From Anoplopoma fimbria (lineage: Eukaryota > Chordata > Actinopteri > Perciformes > Anoplopomatidae), in contig NC_072469.1 in NCBI RefSeq assembly GCF_027596085.1, positions 11,553,914 to 11,617,913 of the forward strand: a stretch of DNA of 64,000 nucleotides, read 5' to 3'. A program made the position numbers and the translations under genes. This document shows, one piece after another, positions 45,061 through 56,393 of this stretch. Below the pieces are notes generated by a model that worked only from the letters and a program-made list of their open reading frames with translations, did not search any database and had not been told where the DNA came from. Numbering within the stretch: the stretch's first letter is position 1; each line of letters starts with the position of its first letter.

Positions 45061-47297
45061 TATTTCACTTTATACTGACTTCCTCCTCACTCTTCCTTCT
45101 TTACTCCCATAACTATGTCCGTGTAGAGGGTCATATTCTGATGCTTAGGGCTGCTGATCTGATGAGTTGGCAGTATAAACGGGCTGTATCTCTGGAGGTG
45201 CAATGTTCACCTGGCTAAAACTCTTGTTTTGCTCTGATTTATGAATTTCTCTCCCCATTCTGAACCTCCCGATGTAACCACATGGATGAGGGAGGTGTAG
45301 GTGGAGGCCAACAGTCAGCTCCACAACTCACTCCAGCTCCCCCTCTCTCTCTACAGCTCTGCATTCATTAACCCATGCCACTGTTTAGTGATCCAATCAA
45401 ATCTGAAGGATTCGATTTAAATCCCTCTCGTAGCTAAACTTCAGCACATATCACATATAATGACTTTAATAACTTCTTGTCCATTTTGCCTAAAATGTTG
45501 TCTTAACAATTAATTCTTGACAGCAGCTGTCAAAAATCTCAACACAAGGTCTATCTAGTAGCTGCCCTGTAGTTTTAGGATCTTCATAATGCAAATGAAT
45601 GGGAATATGAAGTCAGAAGAAGTCAGAAAATAATTGGATATTAATGATTCGGCTGATAAAAATCATGTGATGTGATTAAAAGCTACAGAACATCTTCCAG
45701 ATCAACTCTAAAACTGTCCGCAGTACGTATCACAGTCTGCATTTGCAAAGAGAGATTCTTCCACGTTTCAGACAAACTCACTTTTATGTTGACCTCCAAA
45801 GAAAGGGATTAGATAAACTGCATAAACTGTTGGCTTTTTTATATCCGTCTGACTACTTGTATTTTAATGTCACTACTTTGGGGAGTGCAATGTTATCAAA
45901 AATTATAAAAACAATGTCCAAAACTGCACAAATGAGTCCCAATTTGTATTCATTTTTCATAATGTTTTACTCATTTGAAGTCATTATTTTCCCCCACTTG
46001 ATGTACATACAGGTTTGAGTATTGGACCGTAGGTCTGATGGGCCAACTCACAAAGAATGGACCATGAATCGTGCATCACTTGAAACCTCCATCTGCCCCA
46101 CTTCAAGGTCCGATTAACCAAAGATATTACGCTGATGATGTTTTAGCACAAACACGCCCATAAAGTTGTGCAGCTGCAATTTGCCCTTTTTTGCATCTGG
46201 ATGCAATGATCCATGTGGCAAAGCATTAATGCATTGGTTTGTGAGGGATGTGAGCCCAGACGAGCCCCGGCACGCTGAGTCCATACAGGCCGATACGCCT
46301 CTTTTTTTTGTGCCAATAAACCCCTCTGTGCAGCAGAGCACACACACACATGGCTGGGTAAAATAATACATCATCAATGAAGAAAATATGGATTACAGTC
46401 GGATAGTCTTATGAGACATATGAGACTTATTAAATAACTGCAGCAATCTCAACGCAAAATAAACAATAAGTAAGTCTCCCCGCTGTGTGCATTCACACAC
46501 AAGGCACAGCAGCATCACTGCATGTTTAATCAAATCCAATTTTTTTCTCACGTATTTTCAAAAATCACACATAGGGAAGATTTATTCATAAAGAACATTT
46601 CACAACAAAACTGTAACTGCATCCCAGAACAAATTAGTTTGAGCGGACCGCCCTTATAGATGAGCTTCAGCGGCCGCAAAAAGCAGCGCAATTCTTTTGT
46701 GAATTTGCCGCTGAGTGGGCAGCAAAAAGTTACTTTAAAGTCAGAAGGAGTGCAGCTGCCGCTTAAATACAGCATCCAAGGACGGTATAAACAAGACCAG
46801 CTCTATAGATGGCGTTGGCGGCAGGTAGAATCCCACTTCCTGTGATGAGTGATGAAAGGGCATGTGCAGCTTGTCCTTGAACCTCGACTCACCACACTAT
46901 AACTGGCCTGTTCAGATGATATAGCTGATACAGTGGTACTGACATTTAATGATTACACATATATCACGTATAGACATAACACAGTTTTATTCATTACATA
47001 TTTAATGTATAATAGATCAATGCTACGGAAGCTGTTAATGAGATGACCTTAACCTAAATTGATTTCTGCGCAGTGTGTTGATTGGATTCCATAGTTTTCC
47101 TCATTATTAATTGTGAGGGAAATATTGAATGCTTGTGTAATGAAAGCAGACAATTTACGAGAGCCAACAAAATATGAGTAATCGGCCCCTTGCGGTACGA
47201 GAAAATATCAGCTTCACCCTGCAAAGCCGTCAGAGTCCAGCTCTAATTCCCTAAGCTCTTTGGCAAACTGAGGTTCAGGACTGCTGAAGTCCACAGT
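45061..47297. other. Non-coding stretch, one conserved-element candidate
   Basis: No gene was recognised. The segment 47030-47200 is repeat-free with enhancer-like words (CATTATTAATTGTGAGG, GTGTAATGAAAGCAGACAAT). The frame 45743-46018 (91 codons) has no domain. Confidence 0.35.
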
Positions 47298-47441
47298 GAT
47301 CCCTCCGGAGATGTACAGTAAGTCTAGACAGGTGCTAACTCAATCCTAAGCATCCAAGGTCATCCCATAGATCCCTCCGGAGATGTACAGTAAGTCTAGA
47401 CAGGTGCTAACTCAATCCTAAGCATCCAAGGTCATCCCATA
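47298..47441. repeat. Exact tandem duplication, 72 bp x 2
   Basis: 47298-47369 and 47370-47441 are identical (start GATCCCTCCGGAGATGTACA). Identity implies a very recent event or an assembly artefact. Confidence 0.95.
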
Positions 47442-48809
47442 GTCTTTGGTTTTCTCTGTTGACTGTGATCCTCACAGGATGGGCTTTAGGTGGGGATCAC
47501 AGCCATGAGAGTGTGGTCGGTGTTTGCTGATGTAGAGACAGACGAGGACCGCAGTTTAAATCTGTAATACTGAAACAGGTGATACATTCTCAGAGTTGAT
47601 GCAAATGTGGTTTAGGTGATAAAGGGATTAAGGGATGCAACGGGTCATAAAACTCTCGGATCGGATTGCATCACAGTTTTGAGTCAAAACCAACCACCGA
47701 TCGTTGATGATCCATATTGTTAGATACAGATGTATTTTTGTTTGTTATACCAGCTGGTATACAAGGATACCCTAAAATAATTTCAACTGCTCTGAAGTGT
47801 AAACGGTCAGAAGTTGTTAATGTTATCCTTTAATTTTTTTTTTAGTCATCTATAGTGATTGTTTTTCATTCTATTGATAATAAACTCTTGTCTTAGTAGT
47901 TTTAATAATGTATCATAAGTTGCTTAGAACTAGTGTTAGGGAGTTAAAAAGGTCATTAATAATCCCTAAGACCTATTTTATATTTATGTGAAAACATCTC
48001 TTTCAATAAATGGATTTATTCAAGTTTTTCACCAAAAATGACTGAATAAGCCTGAACCCATCATGGAACCTCCGTACGTTTGCCATCAGCACTGTTATCT
48101 GACTCTCCTGCTTGTGATTCCAACATGGATTTGTTGTTCACACTTAGAGCATGATTGCCCATTATCTCACAATTGCATACTTTAACTTAATATCTGACAA
48201 TAATGATCAGCGGTAAAACTTTATTTCACAGTATGAATGTTAAACTGTGTAATTAATGTGCTCACTTGAACCATGAGAGAGGATCCGTACAGGTCACAGA
48301 TCAACCAGTCTGTTCAACCCCTATCTGCTATTAGGTATCAGAATGATTTCTTTAGTGTATCAACTGAAAATAAGGAACGTGTGTTTGAATGTGTGTGTTT
48401 TTTTCTTATAGATCTATTCAATTTGGACAAATGCTGAATAATTTTCTAGCTTGACCTTGTGCGTGGTCAGAGGAAAACACATGGTGTCCCTAAGAGATGA
48501 TTCTGTTAGAACCCCAAAACCCGACAGCCATCAATCAAACTGATCCCTCTCACACACCCTCATAAAACTGATATGTCCAAAACGTTGCTTAGTGACCATT
48601 GGAACTTGTATTTGAGTTCAATCATGTGCTCCGGCTGGATGTCACCTGCTAATTGTGACAAAGGGCATAACAACTTCATTAGAATGGGTCAAATCTGAGA
48701 CAGGAACTGATTGGTCCAGTTCAGTCACTTAATTATAACAGATGGGAAACTGCACTCAGATTTCTTGAGATTTCTTGAGACACTCACATGTCTCACACAA
48801 CAGATCTGC
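47442..48809. other. No gene seen
   Basis: Unremarkable, with a short repeat TTTCTTGAGA x2 near 48762-48781. Confidence 0.4.
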
Positions 48810-48817
48810 TTAATCTA

Positions 48818-49339
48818 AAACAGGCCATATTATGCTATTTTCCGGGTGCATATTTTTATCTCAAGTTCCAGAGCGGTTCAAAACACTGTTGAAGCTGTCC
48901 TCGGCGAAATGCAGCGAACACAACATTAAGTTTTCGTTGTACTGCTCTGGCAAAGTGTTAAAAATGAAATGTAGCCACTTTTTCTTCGTTTCATCTGCCT
49001 TCGGAAGTCCAAACAAAGGACATTTCCCCTCGCAGAGCAGAGCACAGCGTCTTCTCGACATGAAGGCAGCAAAAAAAAACACTCCTCCGTCTCTCTCTTT
49101 TGTTGTTTGAGGGCCAAACTAGCCGTCACTTCTGTAACATTGTGACCTCATAAAGTTATGGAAGTGAAGGAGAGAATTCAAAAGAGCCGTTTCAGGTAGC
49201 TCAGGAGCAGTGATTCTGAGGGGGAGGGTAAATCTTTTTAGACTTCAGGTTTTACACTTTACGGACCTTTTACATGGAAATAAATATATATAACACACTA
49301 GAGGAGAGGGAAAAAGTGGAAAAGCATAATAGGGCCACT
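48818..49339 (-). mobile_element. 522-bp MITE with THAP remnant and 8-bp target duplication (P- or hAT-like)
   Basis: The ends AGGCCATATTATGCTATTTT and, in reverse complement, AGTGGCCCTATTATGCTTTT are diverged terminal inverted repeats. TTAATCTA flanks both sides (48810-48817 and 49340-49347). An 8-bp duplication fits P or hAT superfamilies, and a THAP-like domain inside favours P, whose transposases begin with THAP. No transposase catalytic region is present, so it is non-autonomous. Confidence 0.75.
48861..49082 (-). pseudogene. THAP-like zinc-finger remnant inside the MITE
   Basis: The 73-codon frame shows Cys13, Cys17 and Cys21, a LPK motif at 26-28, Trp36 and LCSLHFAEDSF with Cys55 and His58. 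This matches the C2CH plan of THAP DNA-binding domains (CxxC-like start, P, W, CxxHF). The N-terminal half of the domain is shortened and the canonical AVPTF box is replaced by SVLNRSGT before a stop. In a P-type element this would be the site-specific DNA-binding part of the transposase. Confidence 0.6.
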
Positions 49340-49347
49340 TTAATCTA

Positions 49348-51296
49348 TGTCTGTCAACAAAACGCTTATAAACCTGATGTTCATGCCCAATAAAAGGCAA
49401 GGAATAAGTGCTTCTCTGGCGGCAGAGTAGCGGCAGAGTAGCAGCTGAGCTGCGGGATGCAGTCAGTTGTGTGTAGTTCCATTAGTTATTAGATGAGAGC
49501 CAAACACAACGTCCAAAAAGATCAAAGTGGGTCTCCTGGAGCTGAGTAGCTTGTGTTTCACTCAGCTGTGATATCACTAGCGGCCCCTGCCGGTCAGTTA
49601 AATGAATTGGATGAGGAGTCACCAGGAGGTGTATACATCCTGGTTGGAGGGCGGGGCTTCAACAGTCTAAGTTGGTCAAATCAAGTGGTCATCTTCCAAA
49701 GTTACAGTCTTTTTGGAACATTTCCTCTACTGTCCCATCAAACTCTTTTAACGTACATATGGTGGTGCAAATATGTTCTTACTAAGTCTACTATGTAAAT
49801 GGTCTATTGGTGAATATCATAATGGGATTCAAGCCATTTTTCTCTTTTAATATCATACAAGTATGTGAATATAAATGATTTGGTTAACTAGTTTTCCCAT
49901 AAATGTAAAGCCTACACATCAAGAGTGGCGCTTTTGTCTTTATTTATATCTTTATATACTCTAAACGCCAACTGAAAGTATAATGTTTCTAATGTTCTTG
50001 TCTAAGTGTCAACAAACATCAAACTTGACACTCCTGGAGGAGAAGGCTTCTCCTTACTGAATGTGAGTGTGGGACGCTTCATAGATGAGTTAAAGTTAAC
50101 TTTTAGAAAGACTCCTTCTTTGGTCACTTAGTGATTAATAAACACAGGCCCAGATTTTTACACTCCAACGACATTTGTCTCTCTTTGTTCAGGCTCAAAT
50201 AAAACTCTCCTCTTTGCTATTTTTTTATTTATTATTCTACCTCCATGGTAGTTTATGCAGATGAGAGTCCAGTAACTGGACTCTGAGGCAGCGGCTTCAT
50301 TCTACTGATTAGGTTGATAAAAAATGTAGCACGCGGTCACTTGAACACACCATAAAGGTTTTATTTGACACTTGCAAGGTGAGTTTATGGACATGTATAT
50401 CAGCAGTTTCGGCGCCAATACACCTTTTCAATTACAACTCGCCGTTTAACAACGCTGCAAACACGGCAGCTGTAAAGTGCAAAATGTGAGCGTTAAGCAT
50501 GAATTAGAAAGTTTTACTGAATGTCTTTCTTCCAGAGAATACAAGATGCAGCAGTTCTCAAATAATGTATTTGTCTGATACTGAACTATTTAAATTTCTG
50601 TGCGTCTTTCAGATGATTTCTTTAGCCACCGTCTTTAAACAGGACCTACACTCCGGCTGTCAGTCCTGCTCCGGTTAACTGTTCTCTGCACTGATCTCTG
50701 GGTTTCCACTGAACAAAGTGAATAGAGGATGTTATGGAGATGGGGAAGGTTGAGTAAACATACTTTTCCTATTCATGCCGACGGCGAGGCCTCGGGCTAA
50801 AGTGCAATGGCAAACCAGCCTCCATCACTTCCTCTCTGCTTCCCATAAGCTGTCACATTTCATACTTTCTAAAGTCTACTTTTTTGTACCTTGAGATAAA
50901 CGCTCCGGTATTAAAATGGATACTATCTGAGAGTTCTTGAGGAGTCGTGCCAAATACGGGGCAGATGAGAAAAGTCTGGAAAGTTTTGTTTTTTTCGGAC
51001 CGTAAGTTGTAAATGACAGTGGAAGACTTCAGCCTCTCTAACAGGGCACGCAGGGAGAGCAGTTAGCGAGCTGAATCAATATTAAAGCTCTACGCCTCGG
51101 GAGCAGAGGGAGGACAGGAGTGCAGAGAGAGCTGCAGGTGGAGCGATGAAGGAGCGAGAGGAAGAGGCAGCGGTGCCGGTGATTCATCAGGAGCAGATCC
51201 CTTTCTCGGGTTGGATGACTTTTAAGGACTTCCTTCTGCTTGGCTCCTCGGGAAAGCACAGCAGCTGTCTGCACCATAACCTCCTCACACTGGCCA

Positions 51297-51298
<2 letters not shown>
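49348..51298. other. Non-coding stretch, repeat remnants and a possible promoter-like segment
   Basis: 49540-49640 carries a TCACTAGCGGCCCCTGCCGG word seen in fish MITEs. The segment 50990-51290 is GC-richer, with a purine-rich ATG context at 51146, but no proven exon. No other gene signals are visible. Confidence 0.3.

Positions 51299-51392
<94 letters not shown>
51299..51392. repeat. (TG)n microsatellite
   Basis: 94 bp of TG. Translates to poly Val-Cys or, on the reverse strand, poly Thr-His in the overlapping open frames. Confidence 0.97.
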
Positions 51393-51394
<2 letters not shown>

Positions 51395-51400
51395 AGAAGG

Positions 51401-51441
<41 letters not shown>

Positions 51442-51442
51442 A
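51393..51442. repeat. (AG)n microsatellite adjoining the TG tract
   Basis: About 50 bp of AG with interruptions, giving a compound TG-AG polypurine/polypyrimidine tract. Confidence 0.95.
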
Positions 51443-52229
51443 AGCCCTCTCTCAGTTGTCTCCACTCTGATGAAATCTGCCAACTTCAGCGTTTGTTAGC
51501 GAAGCAGAAAAGTTCTATTGAGCATCTGAAAAAGGTTATTTAAAGCCGGGTTCCTCTAACTTTTCTTCGCAATGTTTCATAATTACTTTGTGCCAATGAA
51601 ACGTATCTCTCCTGTTTCTTTCCGTAAAAATCCATTAGCTCTACCTTAACGATCCACTCCTCAGCATTTGTTTCACAACTATAATGTATCGGGCATGTTT
51701 CACATCAGCAGCTTCTCTGCTAATGGGCTGCTGCTCTGGTCTGCAGGGTGGAGGGGCCACACTCTGGAGGCTCCAGTCAGGTCCTTTCCCCAACAGAGAC
51801 CCACTCCCTAGTAACCCCACTCTCATCCCCAACTCGTCAAGTACCACCGCACCGTATCCCTAGTCCCCCACCCTTTACTAGAGAGCACCACTCCATACAC
51901 AAGAATAAGGCTTGTGATATTCTAGAGTGGTAAGGGACTGAGCCTCACTGTATTCCAGTCCAGTGTCATGGCAGGTTGTGAAATAGTCACAAAATGCAAT
52001 CTATCGGTCTATTGTCTGTTTTTTTTGTGTCGCTTAGAACAAAAACAATGCAAAAGGAATGTTATTCAGGATCCTTTTTAGTGATGGACACACAAATTAA
52101 ATGCATCCACGTGACTAAGCAACAGCCATAGAAAGTGACGTAGTATTTAATCTCCAAAAAGCCACCTTATTGTGGAGGGGAGGAGAGGTGGATGGGTTAA
52201 AAAAAAACAGGACGTTCAGCAGCGAGACA
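51443..52229. other. No gene seen
   Basis: CCC-rich patch at 51800-51880, otherwise ordinary. Confidence 0.4.
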
Positions 52230-52870
52230 GGTGTTTCAACCCGCGCTCTAGTTTTATGGCGGTGTTTTTGTTGCCCACCTAAACCGTTGTGACTGTTCTC
52301 CTCATTGTTTTTTTTCCGCCTTAACCTAATTTGGTTTTGTTGCCTAACCTAATTGTACCTAGTTATATTAAGCCCTGCCATGGCGTTTTTCCAAAACCTA
52401 ACTAAGTATTTTTGTTGCCTTAACCTTCTTTTGTTTCTAACATAATGTCTTCCCTAAAAAAAAGGTGTTCAGGAAATCATGAGTGAGCATGCGTGAGGAG
52501 AGAATGGCAGATGTATGAGAAATAAAGTACAGTACTAAGCATGTGAGAGTATTGTCTTCCTGACTAAACTTCATAAGCTTCATTTGTTCTTGATGTACCC
52601 CAAATGTGTTTCCAATCAGTCTGCGGAAGTCTGTTACGTTACTTAATTTATGTAACACACATACTTATTTTAAGCCAAACCATGATCTTTCACTTTACCT
52701 AACCATTAGTTGCCAAACCACAAACAACATAGGACTTTAATCCAGGAGATCACAGTTCATGTCCCATGTTTATCTTACCTACTTATCTGAAGCCAAAACA
52801 TGTTGTTTTACTAAACCAAACCAGGTAGTTTTGTTAACTAAACATAACCAAGTACATTTGACACAACCGT
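52230..52870 (+). repeat. Family C repeats, several pieces
   Basis: Words such as CCTAACTAAGTATTTTTGTT, TTAAGCCAAACCATGATC, CCAAACCAGGTAGTTTTGTT and AACATAACCAAGTACATTTG recur at 52320-52440 and 52640-52870, with unique sequence between. They are related to 44880-45060. Confidence 0.5.
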
Positions 52871-53696
52871 ATTCTAGGACAAATTACACTTCCCTTGAAA
52901 TGTAATAAAGAATGCAGTTTAGTTAGTATTGTAACGTAATGTTTAGGAGACATTTGTTGCTATGATTTGTCAATCTTTTAAAAATGGTTTTCTCTTTCCT
53001 TTCCTGTTACCTCTTTTTCATCAACAACCAGGACATTCATTTCATGACTGCCTTCTTGCATACACCCAAAAAACTACAGCTTTCTGTAACCATGGCACCC
53101 ATCTTTATCTGTAATAAAAGCAGAACTGTCTTACCTCCGTTTCACTCATTCTCCTCCTCATATTCACTTTCTCCTCCCATTCTTTGCTTCTTTCAAGTTA
53201 ATTTCAGGACACAAGTGGCAGTGAGGGAGGAGAGAGAGCAAGCAGAGACAGATGGAATTCACCCTAGTAGCTGTTTAACATGCCCTCTCTGACTTGCCCT
53301 GGGCATTCCTCCTCCTCGGGGGACCCCTGCTGCCATCTTAAGTGCCGTTCCATTACTCTGAAAGCTCCAGTGAATTTCTGTGAGATCAGGCCTTCAAGGG
53401 CAGAGGGAGAGAACCGGAATGCTTTGTGATTTCCTCTGCACAACGCACCATGGGAGATTAGGTGAAAAGAAGGCATAAGTATCCCAACAATGTTTCAAGG
53501 TTTCAGACTTAAAGGGGCAAAGAAGAATTTAAAAATATGCAAAAATGAACTTATATAATCAACATAATTTGAAGAGATTACGTTATGTCAAAGACGTCTA
53601 TGTATTGTGCTGCAGAGATACGAGAAATATGAAATGAGCATGCTAACCAGCTAGCCCAGTCCTGTCTTGCAATACCATGTGTACCTCGAGAGGGGT
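52871..53696. other. No gene accepted
   Basis: The 70-codon minus frame (53476-53264) looks moderately biased (ALEGLISQKFTGAFRVMER) but has no known domain or clean splice sites. Confidence 0.3.
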
Positions 53697-54014
53697 AAAC
53701 ATGAGTTTATGGTCTCAATCTCTAGTTTCAAGTCTTCTTCAATACAGCATGATGTTCATTTAGTAAATATGCTCCAGAGTCAAATAGAGGGTATGCTTTA
53801 GGGCGAGCGTACTGTGATTGGCAGGTCCCTATTGCTACCAGAGCCGTATCCAGCATCTCTAAGTCACTCCTCCAAATTCCCAAATATGGTAACTTCCCTT
53901 CATTGTATGCAAAAAAACAAGATGGAGCCGGCCAAACTCCTGAACTCAAGGCTTCAAAACATCTGTCCACAAGCAAATGTATGACGTCACGATGACTTCT
54001 TATATACATTCAAT
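53697..54014 (+). repeat. Family A dispersed repeat
   Basis: Starts AACATGAGTTTATGGTCTCA and ends CTTCTTATATACATTCAATC. It contains an intact CRE palindrome TGACGTCA at 53982-53989 and CAAGATGGAGCCGGCC. The 5' quarter is missing. Confidence 0.8.
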
Positions 54015-54018
54015 CATT

Positions 54019-54521
54019 AGCTGTGTCCCAATCCAGCGGCTGCAGCCCACGGAGGACCCAGCCTTCACGGTCTACGTCGGCCTCGTCCTTTGAATACCGC
54101 AAAGGCTCGGCACAGCGGTCCCCGAAATGAGACGGTCTGGTCGACAGAGGATTTCCTGTTTGCGTCACCAGCTTTTCGCGCCCCCACCCTTTTGCGGCTC
54201 CCGTCTCCTAGCAACCAGCTGCGGTTGTCATCAAAGAGTATAAAAGAGGTAAAGCTAAATTAAAAGATTAAAATGGACGAGCTGCTATACATAGCGCCAT
54301 GTCAAAAAAAAATCAAGTTCACCGGCACGCAATGAATCTTGGAATATGTTGGCCAGTGAAGGATCCATCAGTTGTATCCTCCAAATCTGGGAAAAGTAGG
54401 CTGCATTTGACGTCATTAGGAGGAGTCTTTGAAATGGGACAGCCTCGTCGCGGCCGCTGTGACGCAATCGGTCTACAAATACAGCCTTCGAAGGATGCAG
54501 CCGCTGGATCGGGAAACAGCT
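54019..54521. mobile_element. 503-bp TIR MITE
   Basis: Left end AGCTGTGTCCCAATCCAGCG and the reverse complement of the right end AGCTGTTTCCCGATCCAGCG match at 17 of 20 positions and continue as GCTGCA. ATT flanks both sides (54016-54018 and 54522-54524), a likely 3-bp target duplication consistent with PIF/Harbinger-type elements. It contains TGACGTCA at 54408-54415 and a TATAAAAG box near 54240. No transposase is present. Confidence 0.75.
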
Positions 54522-54530
54522 ATTATCTGT

Positions 54531-54861
54531 AACCGTTATCGGATAATCCGTAACCATTATCTTGTTAAGGGTCCCGGGGAGCTGGAGCCGATCCCATTGT
54601 CGTCGTCATTGGGCGAAGGCAGGGTTCACCCCGAACAGAACGTCAGACATATGACATATATATGACCTATATACAAACAACCATTAACACTCACATCCAC
54701 ACCTACAGGAAATTTAGAGTCATCAATTAACCTAAGCTGCAAGTCTTTGGACTGTGGGAGGAAGCCGGAGAACCCGGAGAGAACCCAGGCTGACACGGGG
54801 AGAACATGCAAACTCCCTCTTGCTGTGAGGAGACAGTGCTAGCGACTACACCACCGTCCAG
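54531..54861 (-). mobile_element. SINE-like retroposon, second copy
   Basis: Reverse-complement match to 43891-44244: AACCGTTATC tail side, TTTAGAGTCATCAATTAACC, CTTTGGACTGTGGGAGGAAG and GGGGAGAACATGCAAACTCC, ending at the head CTACACCACCGTCC. It abuts the MITE on its left. Confidence 0.8.
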
Positions 54862-54865
54862 CCCT

Positions 54866-55014
54866 TCTTTTATACAGTCCTAAACAAAATGGTGACAGCC
54901 ACATCCAAGATGGAAACTGCGAAATTGACGAACTCAGTGCTTTAAAACGGCAATCCAAAAACGAATGGGTGACATCATGACGACTACGTCAACTTCTTAT
55001 ATACAGTCTAAGGT
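54866..55014 (+). repeat. Family A 3' fragment
   Basis: AAAATGGTGACAGCC, TCCAAGATGG, AAAACGGCAATCCAAAAACG, GGGTGACATCATGACGACTA and CTTCTTATATACAGTCTAAG match the last 150 bp of family A. Confidence 0.7.
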
Positions 55015-55591
55015 TGTGACCAACTCCTGCTTGAGTTAAAACTGTTTTGGTCCAGCTGTGTACATTACTTAGTTAAGGTTTTTCCTTTTATTTTTACCTA
55101 GCCTTAACCTTGAATGGGCAGAGGGTTATCTTGAACATGACACATTTAAAGTGTTGGACCCCATTGCAGTCACTTGTCAACAGTATGTTTTTCAAATAAA
55201 CAGAAAATCCATCTTCATTCATTTTGTAGTTATCTATCACGCTCCCACACTTCTGATTGAAGGTTTTTTTTGGTGGATACAAGACTGGAATGTCAGCTCC
55301 CTCTGACATGTTTACAGCTCCGCTATGCAACGCTTCCGGTAAGCGGCACTACTCTCACACACAAGTCCAACCGGAACACACACGTGTTACATGACTCTCG
55401 CGAGAGGAGATTTCACCGCACATACAAACAACGTGACTCCCAAGACTTTTTTTCACAGGGTAATAATGCAAGAATCAGGACACTATAGATATCGTAGCTT
55501 CTACAATTTTCTCATTTGTCCCCAAAAATATAAATGCTTTCAGTAGTAGAGGTGAAATGGAGCATTTGGCTGGACATAACACATTGCATCT
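55015..55591. other. Small GC island with promoter-like motifs, no gene
   Basis: CTCTCGCGAGAG (55395-55406) contains the TCTCGCGAGA core-promoter palindrome. CTTCCGG, an ETS-type core, lies near 55330. Frames here (55270-55488) have no domain. Confidence 0.3.
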
Positions 55592-55789
55592 TTAAGTAAA
55601 TGACTCATCTGTAGTATTGTACTGCACAATTATTAATTATTAATTAAATCCTGTGTGTTAAGTAAATGACTCATCTGTAGTATTGTACTGCACAATTATT
55701 AATTATTAATTAAATCCTGTGTGTTAAGTAAATGACTCATCTGTAGTATTGTACTGCACAATTATTAATTATTAATTAAATCCTGTGTG
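55592..55789. repeat. Tandem triplication, 66 bp x 3
   Basis: Three units starting TTAAGTAAATGACTCATCTG with no visible differences, apart from the join at the end of the third. Includes AATTATTAATTATTAATTAA. Confidence 0.95.
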
Positions 55790-56164
55790 TAAGGGCATTT
55801 TTTTATTTTATTTCTGCTCACATTAGAACAAGCCCCTTCCTGCTATACAAGTGACATCATGATACTCTACTATCACCAAGAGGTGAGGGTGAAGGGAGGA
55901 CATGGTAAACTACTGAATGAAGCTCATGCAGTGGTCTCAGCTTACTGAATGCCTTTTTTAACACGAGAGTCCAGCTTTTTTTAGCTTGATATGTAGATTG
56001 GTTTTAATGCATGCACTGCTTTTGTAGGATGAGGTTGAATCGAGTCATAAATGGCATAAACAAACAAACAATGTTTCTGTCTTCAACCCATGGCAGTGCT
56101 GAAGACAAAAATATCAAGTAGCATCAGCATCAGGCTACTTCCTGATCAAAACGAGGCCTCTCTC
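55790..56164. other. No gene seen
   Basis: Unremarkable. Confidence 0.4.
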
Positions 56165-56393
56165 ACAGCAGAAGTTTGGACTTGTCATAACAGGAAGAGC
56201 ACAGTTGGATTAAATAACACAAATAATGGCTGTGTTCTATTTAGAGGAGATATTTTCAGGATCCTTGTGATGTTCATGCTGACTCACTCTGTGAGTGGTT
56301 TACAGGATACTGCAATAGAACACAGCCATTGTTAATGTCCTTTTACTTACCTGTGCTTTTCCTGCTGTGATGAGTCAAAGGTTCCTTTTAATG
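56165..56393. repeat. Long imperfect inverted repeat (hairpin of about 230 bp)
   Basis: The inner arms 56225-56241 and 56314-56330 are exact reverse complements (AATGGCTGTGTTCTATT). Outside them, ACAGGAAGAGCACAG on the left pairs with CTGTGCTTTTCCTGCT on the right, and GGACTTGTCA with TGATGAGTC. Arms total roughly 70-80 bp with a loop of about 72 nt. Could be a fold-back MITE. Confidence 0.8.

Noticed and set aside
51146..51499. 117-codon frame through the TG/AG tract
   Set aside because: Half of the translation is poly Val-Cys and Glu-Arg from a microsatellite; no splice donor or domain before it.
54285..54557. Frames inside the TIR MITE
   Set aside because: No transposase motifs; the element is only 503 bp.
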